DNA of 64,000 nucleotides from Geotrypetes seraphini (GCF_902459505.1 NC_047101.1:13765168-13829167), one strand, 5' to 3'. Positions 1 through 12,447 are shown, counted from the stretch's first letter. Notes: a model not told the origin generated them from the sequence alone. Numbers and translations: made by a program.

Positions 1-320
1 TGAAAACCAGCTACATCAGGGGTGTCCAATGTCGGTCCTTGAGGGCCGCAATCCAGTGGGGTTTTTAGGATTTCCCCAATGAATATGCATTGAAGCAGTG
101 CATGCAAATAGATCTCATGCATATTTATTGGGGAAATCCTGAAAACCCGACTGGATTGCGGCCCTCGAGGACCGACATTGGACACCCCTGAGCTACATTA
201 TCCGCTCTTACCACATCCTCTGGCAAAACATTCCAGAGCTTAACTATTTTCTGAGTGAAAAAAATATTTTCTCCTATTGGTTTTAAAATTATTACTCGGT
301 AACTTCATTGACAAAACTGT
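1..320 (-). mobile_element. CR1-type LINE 3' fragment, split by a hAT-like insertion
   Basis: The text outside 17-190 matches the reverse complement of the CR1 copy at 6980-7080 (AACATTCCAGAGCTT, TTCTGAGTGAAAAA). The hAT-like element sits inside it. It continues off the left edge. Confidence 0.75.
17..190. mobile_element. Palindromic hAT-like non-autonomous element with 8-bp target duplication
   Basis: Termini CAGGGGTGTCCAA and its complement; the body is a near-perfect palindrome around TGAATATGCAT. The 8-bp direct repeat AGCTACAT flanks both sides (9-16 and 191-198), as expected for hAT transposons. No transposase. Confidence 0.88.
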
Positions 321-1537
321 GCCTGGTTAACTAATTCTTCTGGCGGTAGGTTAAAACATAAAAACTAATTGTTCAACATACACTTCGATGTGTACACATT
401 AAAGTTTATTCATGGTTACAAATTAAGATGTTACAGCTTATGATACATATTCACACAAATCATTCTGTACAATTATGAAGTTCTGTAAAAAAAAAAAAAA
501 AAAAGCCAATATCTTTTACATAATAAAGTAAAACAAAATATCATAGAACAATCTCGATAATATACTGTATGTTTATAAAAATAGAGCTAAAACACTGCAC
601 TTTCCATTACAAGTTAAAATAACGAGAGGAGAGGCAGGGAAAGTCCACTGTAAACATTTAGAAATACTGCATGAATACCTTTATTTGTTTCAAAATGGTT
701 GTTCCCAAAAATAAACTACTGAAAGTTGTTTGTGGACAACACAGGATATATACTTTATATACAAGTTTTTCCAAAAGTAAGGACTGAAGTATATTTTAGA
801 TTGTGACCCCTCAGCTGTATGACTGCTACAGTAGTGGGTAAATGTGAATTCCTTTTTGTGATAATCCATAAATCAGTACCACTTGCTATGAAAAAACAAA
901 ACAGTTTACCATCAGAACATAAGGAATTGCCATACAGGGACAGACCGAAGGCCTAATCCTAAAATACTGTATTTAATTGATCAATTTTTATTTGCTTCAT
1001 AAGATCATTCTTTGTGTAGTTTTTTTCTTGTCAGGCTGCACATTGGGATCTTGAACTTCGCCCTTTGGTCTTGAATTCTTCACCTTGCATGCATTTTAGG
1101 AAATTGTTAAAAGCTTATTGGTATTTAAAATTTTTGTAGATTGACAGGAATGATTACTTGAATTTTGTGTGTGAAACTCGCTGATAACGGTTCAGCTTTT
1201 AACTTTTGTAAACTGCATTGAACTAAATGGTATTGCAATTCATAAATACATTTTTCTGATATGTTATGTAAACCTTAGGGAATCAGACTGTGTTTTAGTG
1301 TTTACGATACCCATGTGAACAAACCAAGCACTACACCGGGCAAACACTTTCTTCTCTCATTCCTTCCACTAGGAGACCGCTATGTATAGTAAGAGGGTCA
1401 TTATATCAAAGGGAGAGCTATTTGAAGCCTATTCTGTAAGGGATAGTAGGCACCATTCTAGACTACTGATGTAACAGGTGCAGCTATAGAGCTGGTGTGA
1501 ATGCTCGTGCCCAGGTTAAGGAACACATGTGCATGAC
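321..1537. other. AT-rich downstream flank, no gene seen
   Basis: Mostly unique-looking AT-rich sequence with a poly-A run at 486-505. A short CR1-like scrap (ACATAAGGAATTGCC) is at 909-955. AATAAA-like signals exist on both strands but no coding sequence or transcript evidence was recognised. Confidence 0.5.
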
Positions 1538-1757
1538 GGTGACAGGTCAAAAGCGCGCAAGACAATCGCGCGCGGACAAAATCGCGCAGACAACTCAGCG
1601 CTAAGACAATGGCGCTCACAGACAATTGCGCTAAAGGCAATTGCGCGCCACTATATCTCCGCGCAAGACAATTGAGCGCAGCGACAACTCAGCGCCAGAC
1701 AATTGAGCGCGAGATAACTCAGCGCAATGACAATTCAGCGCATTCAGCGCGCCACTA
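1538..1757. mobile_element. GGT-type fold-back element, partial copy
   Basis: Begins GGTGACAGGTCAAAAGCGC and continues as an array of about 16-bp modules combining GCGC with GACAA. The right end stops at GCGCGCCACTAG without the expected terminal ACC, so the copy appears truncated. Same family as the copies at 27809, 32441, 57498 and 61247. Confidence 0.75.
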
Positions 1758-2161
1758 GAGGCCGCTTGCCCATCGAAGGACACGTGCACGTACAGCACGT
1801 TAACACGTCATGTTACATGTGATCACGTCAACGCGTGTTCAGTTTGATTCCCTTGACTCTTTGCGTTTTCAATATAAGTCACGTGAATGCATTTTCGTTA
1901 CTATGGTTACGTTACCTCATTATATATAGTACTTATAATGTATGTACGTAAATGGTTGACCCTCCTATGCTTCACTCATACTCTGCCCATATCAATGCTC
2001 ACCTGCAAAGTACACATCGTCAAATATTGGCACATGCGTACAGAATAACACGTAGCTGGAAAATGGTCATGAACATATGTGTGTACATGACTCGAAAACT
2101 GGCATTTACATGCATTCTTTTCACTTACATCTAGGGGGCTTCTTATAGAATTATCTCCTAA

Positions 2162-2658
2162 GGGCCAGATTCTATAAAGGATGCCTATGTTAGGCGTCAC
2201 TAGGCACCCTAATCATGGCCGCCTACCATGCTTCACTTTGGGGTCTGCACGTAACCTTTTTTAATAGGTTTAAATGGCGTGGTGCCAGCTTTCAGCCAAT
2301 CAAAATAAAAATGACCAATTAAGAGGCTGGCATTGAACTCTCAGGACGCCTAGTGGCACCTAAGTGGAAGCGCCCTCCAGTGCCTACCTGAAAAGTAGGC
2401 GTGGTCGGGGGCGGCGGAGAATAGGCGTGGTTGACTTAAGGCATCGTTAGGTGTCCGAGTTGGGTGCTGTTAAATTAGGCCTAGTAAAGCCTGGCCTAAT
2501 ATGCAGGCGCCTACCTCTAGGACGCCTAGTGACATCTAAGCCTACCTAAGTGCTGCCAGGCAGGATTGTACAAGTGGCATCTAGCGATTGCTTCACAACC
2601 GCGCCAAGCGGCACCTACAATGTGGGCACGCTTAGATGCCGTCTATAGAATCTGGCCC
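2162..2658. mobile_element. Fold-back DNA element (GGGCCAGATTCTATA ends)
   Basis: Terminal inverted repeats GGGCCAGATTCTATA...TATAGAATCTGGCCC enclose about 500 bp rich in TAGGCGCC-like motifs. No coding capacity. Superfamily undetermined. Similar but unbounded AT-rich DNA follows to about 3050. Confidence 0.75.
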
Positions 2659-3682
2659 TAAGTGCCTTAGGGACTCTTATTTAAGTGGATAGGGTTTTTG
2701 CACCTACTGTGCTTTTTCAGCAAATTTTAAATGCATGCTAAGTGCAAAGGTTGTGTGGTAATTGTCGGTAAGAAGTCCGGCGTGTCCTCTATAGTTACTG
2801 CACTAAAAATGTTTTCTCATACATTAATACTATCTGAAATTAGTGCAAATGCACTTAATGCACCCATTCTAACTGCACAAAATAAGTGCTGTGTGCTAAT
2901 TGCAGTGCGCAGTCCACGCCCATTCTCCTCCCAGTTCCCCTTACCACACATAAACCATCACGCCACTGCCGTAACAGTTGCCACACTTGTGCGATACAGC
3001 CTACGTTAATTTGCACGTTTAATGCACTTTAATAAAATGACTCCTTAGTGACGAATGGAGATATGACAACTTGAGCGACTCTAACTGTGATAAAGACCTG
3101 GGGAAAAGCCAGATTCAAGGAGCACCTGCTTAGGTGTGAAGACTCTTATGCCCAACAAGACTCAAATTTGGGGTCATCTGTTTTAAACTGATGAATATAG
3201 TGTAAAAAAAAGCATCATTACATACACGGTACATAAGCTTAATACAAATGATTTTTAAACCAAGTATCATAATATGAAATAAAATATTTTCTGTTACTGA
3301 ACCTAGGGCCAGAGGTACGAAGTGCTTTTCTGATAAATAGACACCTGTTAGCGTACCTTGGCCCATAGCTTCTAGTGCGTCAGTTGAAATAAAAAATTAC
3401 AGTTCGTTTCGCCATCCAAGTCTACCGTTTCAAACTCTTCTTTCCTTGGCTATGCAAAACAGTTCCTTCTCAACAGACAGCCCATTGCAACAGTGTCCAT
3501 CACAGGTGACCTTGAGGCAAATCATCACTGCGAGTTTTATGGAAATATGGAAATCTTTCAATGTAGTTACATAAGGTTAAATGATTTCATTACATCTGCT
3601 GTACTTTAAATGGAACACTTCCTATTTATTCTTAGAACAAAGAAAAACTCTGCATTTATAATTTGGTATCAATAGATCATTG
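2659..3682. other. Unassigned flank
   Basis: 2659-3050 looks like an old DNA element (GGGACTCTTATTTAAGTG near its start, CACTTTAATAAAATGACTCC near its end). 3051-3682 is unique-looking with no recognised feature. Confidence 0.4.
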
Positions 3683-3935
3683 GGAGAGTGTGACGCAGTG
3701 GTTATAGCTAAAGCCTCAGCACCCTGAGGTTGTGGGTTCAAACCCACGCTGCTCCTTGTGACCCTGGGCAAGTCACTTAATCCCCCCATTGCCCTAGACA
3801 GACAGATTGTGACAGATTGTGAGCCCACCGGGACAGACAGGGGAAAATGTTTGAGTACCTGAATAAATTCATGTAAACCGTTCTGAGCTCCCCTGGGAGA
3901 ACGGTATAAAAAATTGAATAAATATATAGTATGAA
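3683..3935 (+). mobile_element. tRNA-derived SINE, copy 1
   Basis: The 5' part has RNA polymerase III box A-like (GACGCAGTGGTTATAGC) and box B-like (GGTTCAAACCC) sequences. The body reads CTGGGCAAGTCACTTAATCC and ends in TATAAAAAATTGAATAAATA, resembling a LINE 3' tail used for mobilisation. It contains a small internal repeat of GACAGATTGTGA. Confidence 0.88.
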
Positions 3936-4071
3936 AAGCTTCAGCCTCTGGTAACCAGAGCTGGTATTGTGATGTCATAATGCCTCATTCCACCAATACG
4001 AGCCAACCTCATCAGTGATGTCATAATGGCTTGATTGTCCTATTCTTGGCTCACTTTTACTACATTTTGAT

Positions 4072-4318
4072 TTCTAGAGTGGCGCAGTGGTTAAAGCTAC
4101 AGCCTCAGCGCCCTGAGGTAGTGGGTTCAAACCCACGCTGCTCCTTGTGACCCTGGGCAAGTCACTTAATCCCCCCATTGCCCCAGGTACATTAGATAGA
4201 TTATGAGCCCACCGGGACCGACAGGGAAAAATGCTTGAATACCTGAATAACTCAGGTGAATCGTTCTGAGCTTTCCTAGAACAGTATAGAAAATAAAATA
4301 AATTAAATTAATTAATGT
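4072..4318 (+). mobile_element. tRNA-derived SINE, copy 2
   Basis: Closely similar to the copy at 3683 in the same orientation: box A TGGCGCAGTGGTTAAAGC, box B GGTTCAAACCC, and an AAATAAAATAAATTAAATTA tail. About 140 bp separates the two copies. Confidence 0.9.
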
Positions 4319-4789
4319 CAGACAAGAGAAAATACGGTTGAGTGTGATTTCTTATCAGATGAAAACTTGCTGTCTTGCTGTTGTGCTCTGCAGTACTCTG
4401 TAGTACGTTCACAAGCCCAGGTTAATGCAGCATTAAAGTGTATCAAAATAAGAAACAAGTGGGGAAAGGGACTGGACGTCAGCCTTGGGGACAATAAACT
4501 TTAATTGTAATCACAAATAAATACTCAAAGGTATAGGTACATGAATATAATATCCTTTAAAAGTACACATATATAATGCCCTTTTTCGTTTTGACCTGAC
4601 AGTCCGTGTTTCGGTCTCCAGGGGGAGGCCTGCCTCAGGGGTAAAGGAGTCAATCGTGCTCCCCCGTTGCTTCGCCAACTCTTTGCCAACGTTTGCGCCG
4701 TCTCCAACCCATGCGTTAGTTTTCAAGGGCCAATCACTTCAAAGAATGATGCTTGTCTGGGCGGTTGTATCCTTATGCACACAGATGCT

Positions 4790-5345
4790 CAGAGCTTAGA
4801 GTCCAGAGAAGAGCAACTAAGCTAATAAAGGGTATGGGGGACCTCTCATATACTGACAGACTGAAAAATGGGGCTTTTCTCCCTGGAAAAGCGGAGACTT
4901 AGAGGAGACATGATAGAAACCTTCAAGATCATGAAGGGCATAGAAAAAGTAGACAGGGACAGATTTTTCAAATTACGGGGAACCACAAGTACAAGGGGGC
5001 ACTTGGAGAAATTGAAAGGGGAAAGGTTTAGAACAAACGCCAGGAAGTTCTTTTTCACCCAGAGGGTGGTGGATACATGGAACGCGCTACCAGAGGATGT
5101 GATAAGCAGGAGCACGCTACAGGGCTTCAAAGAAGGTTTGGATAGGTACCTGGAAGACAAAGGGATTGAGGGGTACAGATAGGAGTAGAGGTAGGTTATA
5201 GGGATAGGATTAGAGGCAGTTACAAAATTACTCAGGGACACTGATCAGGCAATTAGGCCTGATGGGCTGCCGCGGGAGCGGACCGCTGGGCAAGATGGAC
5301 CTCTGGTCTGTCCCAGCGGGAGGCACCTTCTTATGTTCTTAACAT
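4790..5345 (+). mobile_element. CR1-type LINE, 3' end
   Basis: An open stretch at 4868-5182 encodes the C-terminal end of a CR1-like reverse transcriptase protein (LFSLEKRRLRGDMIETFKI, FFTQRVVDTWNALP). The typical 3' end CTTCTTATGTTCTTA closes it. 5'-truncated and inactive. Confidence 0.88.
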
Positions 5346-5351
5346 TAAAAG

Positions 5352-5612
5352 ACTCTTGCATATGTGACATACATGTAATCTATTCTAGGATATACTTATG
5401 AAGGGAATTAAAAAAAAATAAAATAAATGAAGTAAAATTCTGGAAACTCTCATGGCACACCACTGTGCCACGGCACACAGTTTGAGACACACACTAACTG
5501 CTGTCAAACTGTGTGCCTTGAGTAAATTCTGGGTGTGCCATGAGAGGTTCCAGAGTTTTGCTTTATTTTTGAAAAAATTCCCTTCATAAGTATAGCCTAG
5601 AATAGATGATAT
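5352..5612. mobile_element. Small palindromic DNA element
   Basis: Arms around AGTTTGAGACACACACTAACTG mirror each other, from ATTCTAGGATATACTTATGA on the left to CATAAGTATAGCCTAGAAT on the right. No coding capacity. Confidence 0.75.
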
Positions 5613-5617
5613 GTTCA

Positions 5618-5775
5618 TAGAAACATAGAAAATGACGGCAGAAAAGGGCCACGGCCCATCAAGTCTGCCCACTCTAATGACCCACCCCCTAACTTCCTCC
5701 ATGAAGAGATCTCACATGCCTATCCCATTTTTTCTTAAAATCTGGCAGGCTTCTGGCCTCAATTACCTGTTCGTC
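5618..5775 (-). mobile_element. CR1-type LINE, 3' fragment
   Basis: The + strand reads CATAGAAACATAGAAAATGA followed by GGCCCATCAAGTCTGCCCAC, the reverse complement of the CR1 3' end seen at 23990-24120. Confidence 0.82.
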
Positions 5776-6133
5776 GCTTATGCAAGAGTCTTGCAATGTT
5801 ATGAGTGTCTGTGTGCGTAAGGATACAACCGCCCAGACAAGCATCATTCTTTGAAGTGATTGGTCCTTGAAAACTAACGCATGGGTTGGAGATGAGGCAA
5901 CGGGAGAGCACAAGTGACTCCTTTACCCCTCTGACAGGCCTCTCCCCCCTGGAGGCCAAAACACAGACCATGTTGGGTCAAAACGAAAAGGGACATTATA
6001 TACATGTACTTTTAAAGGATATTATATTCTTGTACCTATATCTTTATTGAGTATTTGTGATTACAATTAATAAAGTTTATTGTTCCCAAGGCTGACGAGT
6101 CCAGTCCCTTTCCCCACTTGTTTCTTGTTTTGA

Positions 6134-6761
6134 TCTGCTTTAAGTGGGGTTGTTTTCCTTGATCTTTTGTGGTTTGCATTAAAGTGTATGACATCTGTAA
6201 ACATCAAATCATAATAGCAATAATGCATTTGGCATTTCTCTTAGTACTAGTGTAACAGAATCAGCCTTATTAGTACATATAACCATTGCAACTGTGCATT
6301 TCCATACAAATAGACATTGCTACAGACTCTTTATATTATATGGCATATTCATAAAAACCTGCAAATCTAAACATACTTCAAATTAAAGTTTTACTGGCTA
6401 TCCTCCAAGAGCAGAGTTTGCTTTATTTTCCAACGTTAATACAAACTATGCCAAAGTGGTCTATAGGCAAGCAGCTAATATGCAAAGAAAGGAAAAAAAG
6501 GTTATGTAGGTAGTGAATAAGTCATGGTGACATTTCACGTTGGGATATCACTGTTAACACCTAGGCACCATCAGAATCCTAGAAAATAGAGCAGAGGGGA
6601 CGTAAACCATCTTTGCTGAAGTTCTGTAAATGGCACTGAAAACCAGGCACCAAGAAACTCAGTGCTCGGCATCCTTTCTAGAATAGTGCCTAGTGGGGAT
6701 TCTCACGCCTAACTTTGGGTGCCTGGACAAAATTGCCAGCTGAAACCTAGTGTAAATAAGA
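6134..6761. other. Unassigned AT-rich flank
   Basis: No coding sequence. 6600-6760 has TAGGCAC/CCTAGTG motifs reminiscent of the DNA element at 2162. Confidence 0.4.
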
Positions 6762-7560
6762 AAATATGAATAGCCCATCAGGATCAGACCAATGGATCAC
6801 GCCCAGTATCCTGTTTCCACAGTGGCCAATCCAGGTCACAAGTACCTGGCAGAAACCCAAAGAGTAGCAACATTCCGGAATCCCAAATAATCCCAGCATT
6901 CCATACTACCGATCCCATGGCAAACAGTGTCTCAATAGCACACTATAGACTTCCAGGAAGTTGTGCAAACCTTTTTTCAACCCAGCTACTTTAACCGCTG
7001 TTACTGCATCCTCTGACAACACATTCCAGAGCTTTAACTATTCTCTGAGTAAAAAAAAAAAATATTTCCTCCTATTGTAACTTCATCGAGTGTCCCTTAG
7101 TCTTTGTAATTTTTGACGGAGTGAAAAATCGATCCACTTGTACCTGTTCTACACCACTCAGGGTTTTGTAGACTTCAATCATCTCTTTTCCAAGCTGAAG
7201 AGCCCTAACCTCTTTAGTCATTCCTCATATGAGAGGAATCCCATCCCCTTTATCATCTTGGTTGCTCTTCTTTCAACCTTCTCTAATTCAATTAAACACT
7301 CAAGGTGAGGTTGCACCATGGAGCGATACAGAGGCATTATAACAGTCTTAGTCTTATTTACCATCCCTTTTCTAATACCAAGCATCTTGTTTGCTTTTTT
7401 AGCCACCGCCAAACATTGGGCGGAAGGTTTCAGCATATTGTCTACGATGACACCTAGATATTTTTCTTGGGCGCTGATCCCTAAGTTGGACCCTATCATT
7501 TGGGTCATTCTTTCCAATGTGCATCGCTTTGCATTTGTCCACATTAAACTTCCTCTTCTA
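6762..7560 (-). mobile_element. CR1-type LINE, 3' end
   Basis: The minus strand encodes reverse-transcriptase C-terminal text ([35 protein letters not shown]). The 3' end at 6762-6850 matches the CR1 copy at 13130-13240. Broken frame, 5'-truncated. Confidence 0.87.
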
Positions 7561-8606
7561 CCTTCTCAGGCCATCAGCCATTTATTTCTGCAGAAATTTC
7601 ATAGCATGTTTCAAACTCATCATACATAAGACCTCAGGGGCTACACTCAAAACTTATTTCATTTTACTGGTAGTTCAAGTCTACTGTAGCAATCCTCCTG
7701 ATCGTTCTAGTCAAAAATCTTAACCATTCTTTATTTTATAGCCAAACACTTATCTTATCAGGCTGTTTGGGGCTCCGACATGAAGTCACATTTTGCAAAA
7801 TTCTAGAATGAAACTGAGCTGATGGTGGATCTTTCTAAATGGGGATTCTCCTTGAGACAGCTGATTTGCAAAACACAAATTCATGTCGGAGCCCCAAACA
7901 GCTTGATAACTAAGATATGTGTTTGGCTATAAAATAAAGAATGGTTAAGATTTTTGAATAGACCAGTGAGGAGGCTTGCTACAGTACTACTTATCACTTA
8001 TATAGCGCTGGAAAGCATATGCAGTGCTGTACATTTGGACATTTATAGACGGTCCCTGCTCGGAAGAGCTTACAATCTAACTTGACATGACATATAGGTT
8101 TGGGTATGCAGAACCCAAGGGGAGAGGAGTTAGGAGTCAAAAGCACTCTCAAAGAGGTAGGCTTTTAACTGGGCCTTGAACACTGCCAGAGACGGAGCCT
8201 GCCGTAGGGATTTGGGCAGCTTGTTCCAAGCATACGGCGCAGCAAGGCAGAAGGGACGGAGTCTGGAGTTGGCAGCCAAAGAGAAGGGCACAGAAAGAAG
8301 GGACTTACCAGCTAAGCAGAGCTGACCGGGGTGGGGGTGATCATAGGGGAAGATAAGTTAAGAGAGGGGTAGCCGAGTGAATACATTTGTAGGTCAGTAA
8401 GAGGAGTTTGAATTGTATTCGTAAACGGATGAGAAGCCAATGAAGTGACTTTAGGAGAGGGGGAACGTGAGTAGACTTGAACTAAAATGAAATAAGTTCG
8501 AGTGTAGCCACTGAGGTCTTACTTATGATGAGTTTTCCTGAAACTTGCTATGAAATTTCAGTAGAAATAAATAGCTGATGAACTGAGAAGGTAGAAGAGG
8601 AAGTTT
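7547..8606. mobile_element. Fold-back element interrupted by another repeat
   Basis: Outer arms 7547-7680 and 8476-8606 and inner arms 7680-7770 and 7890-7985 are inverted copies; the inner hairpin has GGGGCTCCGACATGAA and its complement. The 7990-8475 insert disrupts the right arm. Confidence 0.78.
7990..8475. mobile_element. Old LINE/SINE-like repeat inserted in fold-back arm
   Basis: Contains GGTCCCTGCTCGGAAGAGCTTACAATCTAA-type text, split here as GGTCCCTGCTCGG and AGCTTACAATCTAA, which recurs at 29960-30005 and 10720-10760. Family uncertain; possibly L2-like. Confidence 0.6.
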
Positions 8607-8716
8607 GTTGGAAGTGAAGTATAAGTGACTTGGATCCTTTCTGTATGAGACATGAAAATATAACTCAGTCATTAAATAATCTGGATTGCTATTAAGGGGG
8701 TACAAGAACAACAGGA

Positions 8717-8905
8717 TTAGGGGGCTCCTTTTACGAAATGTGCGGCTTTATCGCACGCACATTTTTAGCGTGCGCTAACTCCCGCGCTAGCCGAAAAACT
8801 ACCGCCTGCTCAAGAGAAGGCGGTAGCGGCTAGCACGGCCAGCAAATTAGCGTGCGCTATTACGCGCGTTAAACCGCTAATGCGGCTTGGTAAAAGGAGC
8901 CCTAG
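8717..8905. mobile_element. Palindromic element, GGGCTCCTTTTAC family, copy 1
   Basis: Inverted ends GGGGGCTCCTTTTAC and GTAAAAGGAGCCC enclose GCGCTA-rich arms. A related copy is at 58987-59146 and a truncated one at 16634-16690. Confidence 0.8.
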
Positions 8906-9039
8906 GTGTTGTTTTCACCTCGAAAGACCACCTCTGGCAAAGTGAACACAGTATGGTGGAACTCAGTGGTCGTATCATGTTGATGGGCAAATAGCAATCT
9001 GATTTCTATCATTATGAATTAAAGTAACGATAGACAGAT

Positions 9040-9975
9040 GCTGCACAATGCAGGCCCAAATCAATAAGACAAACCAGAAAGTTTTTTTAACTATGAGAAA
9101 TCTACGTAAAATAAGAAAATTCTTCAACACAGAGCAATTCAGGCTAATTGTCCAATCCCTAGTCTTAGGTCTACTGGACTACTGCAATTCCCTCTATCTA
9201 CCACGCCCTGCCAACATGCTAAAACAACTCCAGTCAATACAAAACACCGCTCTCAGACTGATCTACTCTCTGAGAAAATACGAACACATCACCACTGCCT
9301 TCCTAGACTCTCACTGGCTACCAATACAAGCACGCATTCAATTCCAATTCTACTGTCTATTGTTCAAAGCATTAAACGGCTCTGCCCCCTCCTACCTAAA
9401 CAACCGCCTAAATCAGATCCTCACCACAAGACAAAGAAGAACCCTGACCCCATTTGCCTACCCTCCGCGCAAAGGCACTCAGCGCAAGATGTTTGGCAAC
9501 CTTCTTGCGACGCAAGCAGCGAAACTTGACCACTCCATCTCCAATCTGCTGACGGCAACGGTCGACCTCAAAACATTTCGAAAAGAAATCAAAACCCTGC
9601 TATTCAAAAAATTTATCCAGATACCTTAACCCTCCCCCCTCTTCCTTCTCCTCCCTGGTAAAATCCCCTCCCAAATCCTCCACTTTGGTAATCTCTTCCT
9701 CCTCAAAATTATCAACCAAGAATACAGTTCCCTAAAATGTAATGCTCCCTAGAAATGTCCAGCATTCTTAATTGTAATCTTACCTAGAAAAGTCCAGTCA
9801 TTTTACTATCTAATTTGCAAGTTCTCCTGGAAATTTCCAGCTATCTTACCTCTTTTGTAACCAAAAAACCCCCCAAAACAATTGTAACGTCACTGGAAAT
9901 GTCCAGTTAGCTCTTTTGTAATCCGCCTTGAACTGCAAGGTATAGGCGGAATAGAAGTCACTAATGTAATGTAGT
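9040..9975 (+). mobile_element. L2-type LINE, 3' end with 193-residue frame
   Basis: 9048-9629 is open for 193 codons and encodes the C-terminal part of an L2/CR1-group reverse transcriptase (LDYCNSLY, SIQNTALRLI, HWLPIQARIQFQFYCLLFKAL, shown here as the family's conserved words). The untranslated 3' end has CGCCTTGAACTGCAAGG, ending at a TAATGTAATGTA tail. 5'-truncated but with an unbroken frame, so probably a young insertion. Confidence 0.88.
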
Positions 9976-11968
9976 TGTCTGGCATTCCCAAATAATAATT
10001 ACAGGACCAGGAACCATTCACTTGGTCTCCAGGGCCGGACATGCTTCAACTGGCATTTTCAACTGTGGAAGACAAGATGTGAAGCTGAGATGACGGGTCC
10101 TCATTTCTGTAACTATTATATCAAAATACATTTGAACTGGTGACTAAACATGGGAGGGGTAATTTCATACAAGCGTGTGCCTGTGTTTAGGTGTACAGAG
10201 GTGCCGGATTAGTGCATATTCTATACAAAATAGACACACAACTGTGTACATACGTGTTCTAGAAATAAGTACATAACTCTGTAAGTTAACAATGTAACTT
10301 TGGGCCTCACTTATGCTCCACTCATGGGTATATCCACCTGCAATATAGTGACAGAATAGCACTTAGGCACATATCCAGCCTGTAAACACATATATGCACA
10401 CATAAGCATATCTGTGTTAGTATTCTAAACATTTATGCATATAACTGGTGTGTAAATGTTAGCACTTACTATAGAGGATTCTCCTAGGACAAGCAGGATG
10501 AGTCAGCCACATATGGGTGTTGTCCCAACAGCTCCCAATTTGCGGAAAACTATGTGCTGACTATCTTGCTGTTCACGGAGAACCTACGTTACAGGTAAGT
10601 AACTACACTTTACCCCATGCTGTGCCACAGTTTCTGTTACTGAATAATCACTCTCCTCCTACCATTACATTTCTGTATTGCCACGAGTTGTGAGCAGCAC
10701 TTTACAGAAACGTACATATAAGGGAAAGTCCCTGCCTTATGGAGCTTACAATCTAGTCAAGATCCACAAGAGGCTTGGGTTACAATTGAGAAGCTTTGGT
10801 GGGACGTAGCTGAGGTAAAGGGATAAGGTAACGAAGACAGTAAAATTTTCATGCTCTGAGAATCCACACGATCTGATTTCTCCCAATGAAAAACTATAAT
10901 GCACGTTAACTGAAAAAAAGAAAAGAAAAATAGCCCATTTTCTCTTATAAGAGTTATTAATAAGCGTTGCTCATTCTCCTCGAGGCAGGCAGAAACCGGA
11001 AGATTTGCAGCATATGAAACCTAAAGAGCTGCTTGGTGCTGAGACGTTTTCCAAATTTCCACCCCTGTGCTTTCAATGACGCAGTAATGTGCTCACCTGC
11101 CCAGAACGAACCCCAGCCTTAGAGGAACCTCTGACAGGCTGATATACAGTATATACCAGGGCACCAACACCAGTTTCTCATTTACTGCCCTAAAACCTCC
11201 AGCCTGGAAGCGTTGATGATGGCATCACGCTAGGAAGTTAATTAACAACCGTTCTAAAAACTTTCCTCTTGCAATACATTTTAAAAACGCAGCTGTAATT
11301 TTAACATCCAGGGACCTGGTAAGTTTTGACTCGTGAACAGCGAGATGAGGCGCCAGGAAAGAAATGCATTTCACCCTTCTCTTGCACTCTGACGGTCGCC
11401 TCTGTCAGCCTGATGCAAACACTTCACAGCTCTTTCTCCTCTCTATGGCACTTGGACCGTTTTTTTCTTTTTACCTCTTCGCTTAGGTTTTTCGCCCTTT
11501 TGGGGGGGAGGATAAAAAATACACAGTGAAATGTCAAGTTCAGAAGAACTGTTCACACCGTCTGGCAGCTTCCTCCACACAGCGCAAGATACTCTTAACA
11601 AAACATGCTGTTGTAACGTTATTACACTTGTTAGTTCATGTAGCAGCAGTTCCACGTGGCGCTCAAATCCACATGCAGGTATGCTGGTTACCAGTCCAGA
11701 AGGCACACATTCAACTTCTTCTGGATCTCGAGACGTAGTAATATTAGAAGTCCAAAACATTACTGCATCCAGTATAAAAGATCAATATATTATTGCTTTG
11801 GTTTGTACACAGATTCAAAGATCAAAAATATATCACAGTCATATGTACACACTCCATGCCCAACGGTTAGAGATCACTGGAAAAGAACACAGTCAAAAAT
11901 CATTAAAACAGGAAATACCATTCATAATAAGTCACTTTTTTAAATAATGGAACACAAGCTTTCAAATA
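9976..11968. other. Unassigned flank with scattered repeat scraps
   Basis: 10480-10610 has the repeat-like GGACAAGCAGGATGAGTCAG, and 10675-10800 resembles the repeat at 7990 (GGAGCTTACAATCTAGTC). The rest, including several short open frames at 11326-11947, shows no recognisable protein or family. Confidence 0.45.
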
Positions 11969-12355
11969 TAGTGGTACCTCGGAATACGAACGCCCCAGAA
12001 CTCGAACGATTTGGAATCCGAACTTTGTTTTTTTCTTAATTTTTGCCCCGGAATCCGAACGCTGCTTTGGCATCCGAACTGCAAGCGGTGCTCAGCCCAA
12101 AGCTTCCCCTCCGACGCAGCTTCCTGTTTCCACCTGGGAGGGAAGCTTTGGGCTGAACACCTCTTGCAGCTGCCGATGCCGATCTTGCTATCTTGCCGCC
12201 GGGGGTCCCGATCTTGCTGTTTCTGCCAGGTAGGCCCGATCTTGCAGAGTTTGTGGGACCAAGGAACGGATTAATCCAGTTTCAATGGGAAAACTTGTCT
12301 TGGAACTCAAATGGGATTCTGGAACGAATTAAGTTCGGATTCCAAGGTACCACTG
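11969..12355. mobile_element. Tc1/mariner-like non-autonomous element, copy 1
   Basis: Inverted ends TAGTGGTACCTCGGAATAC and complement (CCAAGGTACCACTG) are flanked by TA on both sides (11967-11968, 12356-12357). Internal arms repeat GAATCCGAAC motifs. The TA target and the CAGTGGTACC tip suggest a pogo/Tigger-like source. Confidence 0.8.
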
Positions 12356-12447
12356 TAGAAGTAAATGTCCATGCTCGTGTTACAAAGCCCTTTCATCTTT
12401 CTGGCTTCAAAACATGTTTAAAACAAAAATAGGACATAAAGTATGAT

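Larger units (their letters stand above)
4443..6133. mobile_element. Large fold-back element with nested insertions
   Basis: Arms 4443-4797 and 5800-6133 are inverted copies (TTTCCCCACTTGTTTCTTG on the right mirrors the left end). The 1-kb centre holds a + CR1 end (4790-5345), a smaller palindrome (5352-5612) and a - CR1 end (5618-5770). Each arm carries a TTTCGG...CTCAGGGG-type motif. Confidence 0.8.

Noticed and set aside
390-910. Possible 3' untranslated region of another gene (AATAAA complements, poly-A run)
   Set aside because: AT-rich sequence gives such signals by chance, and there is no coding exon nearby on either strand.
3690-4170. Two candidate tRNA genes
   Set aside because: Box A/B are present, but the body continues for 250 bp with a LINE-like tail and the copies are near-identical; these are tRNA-derived SINEs.
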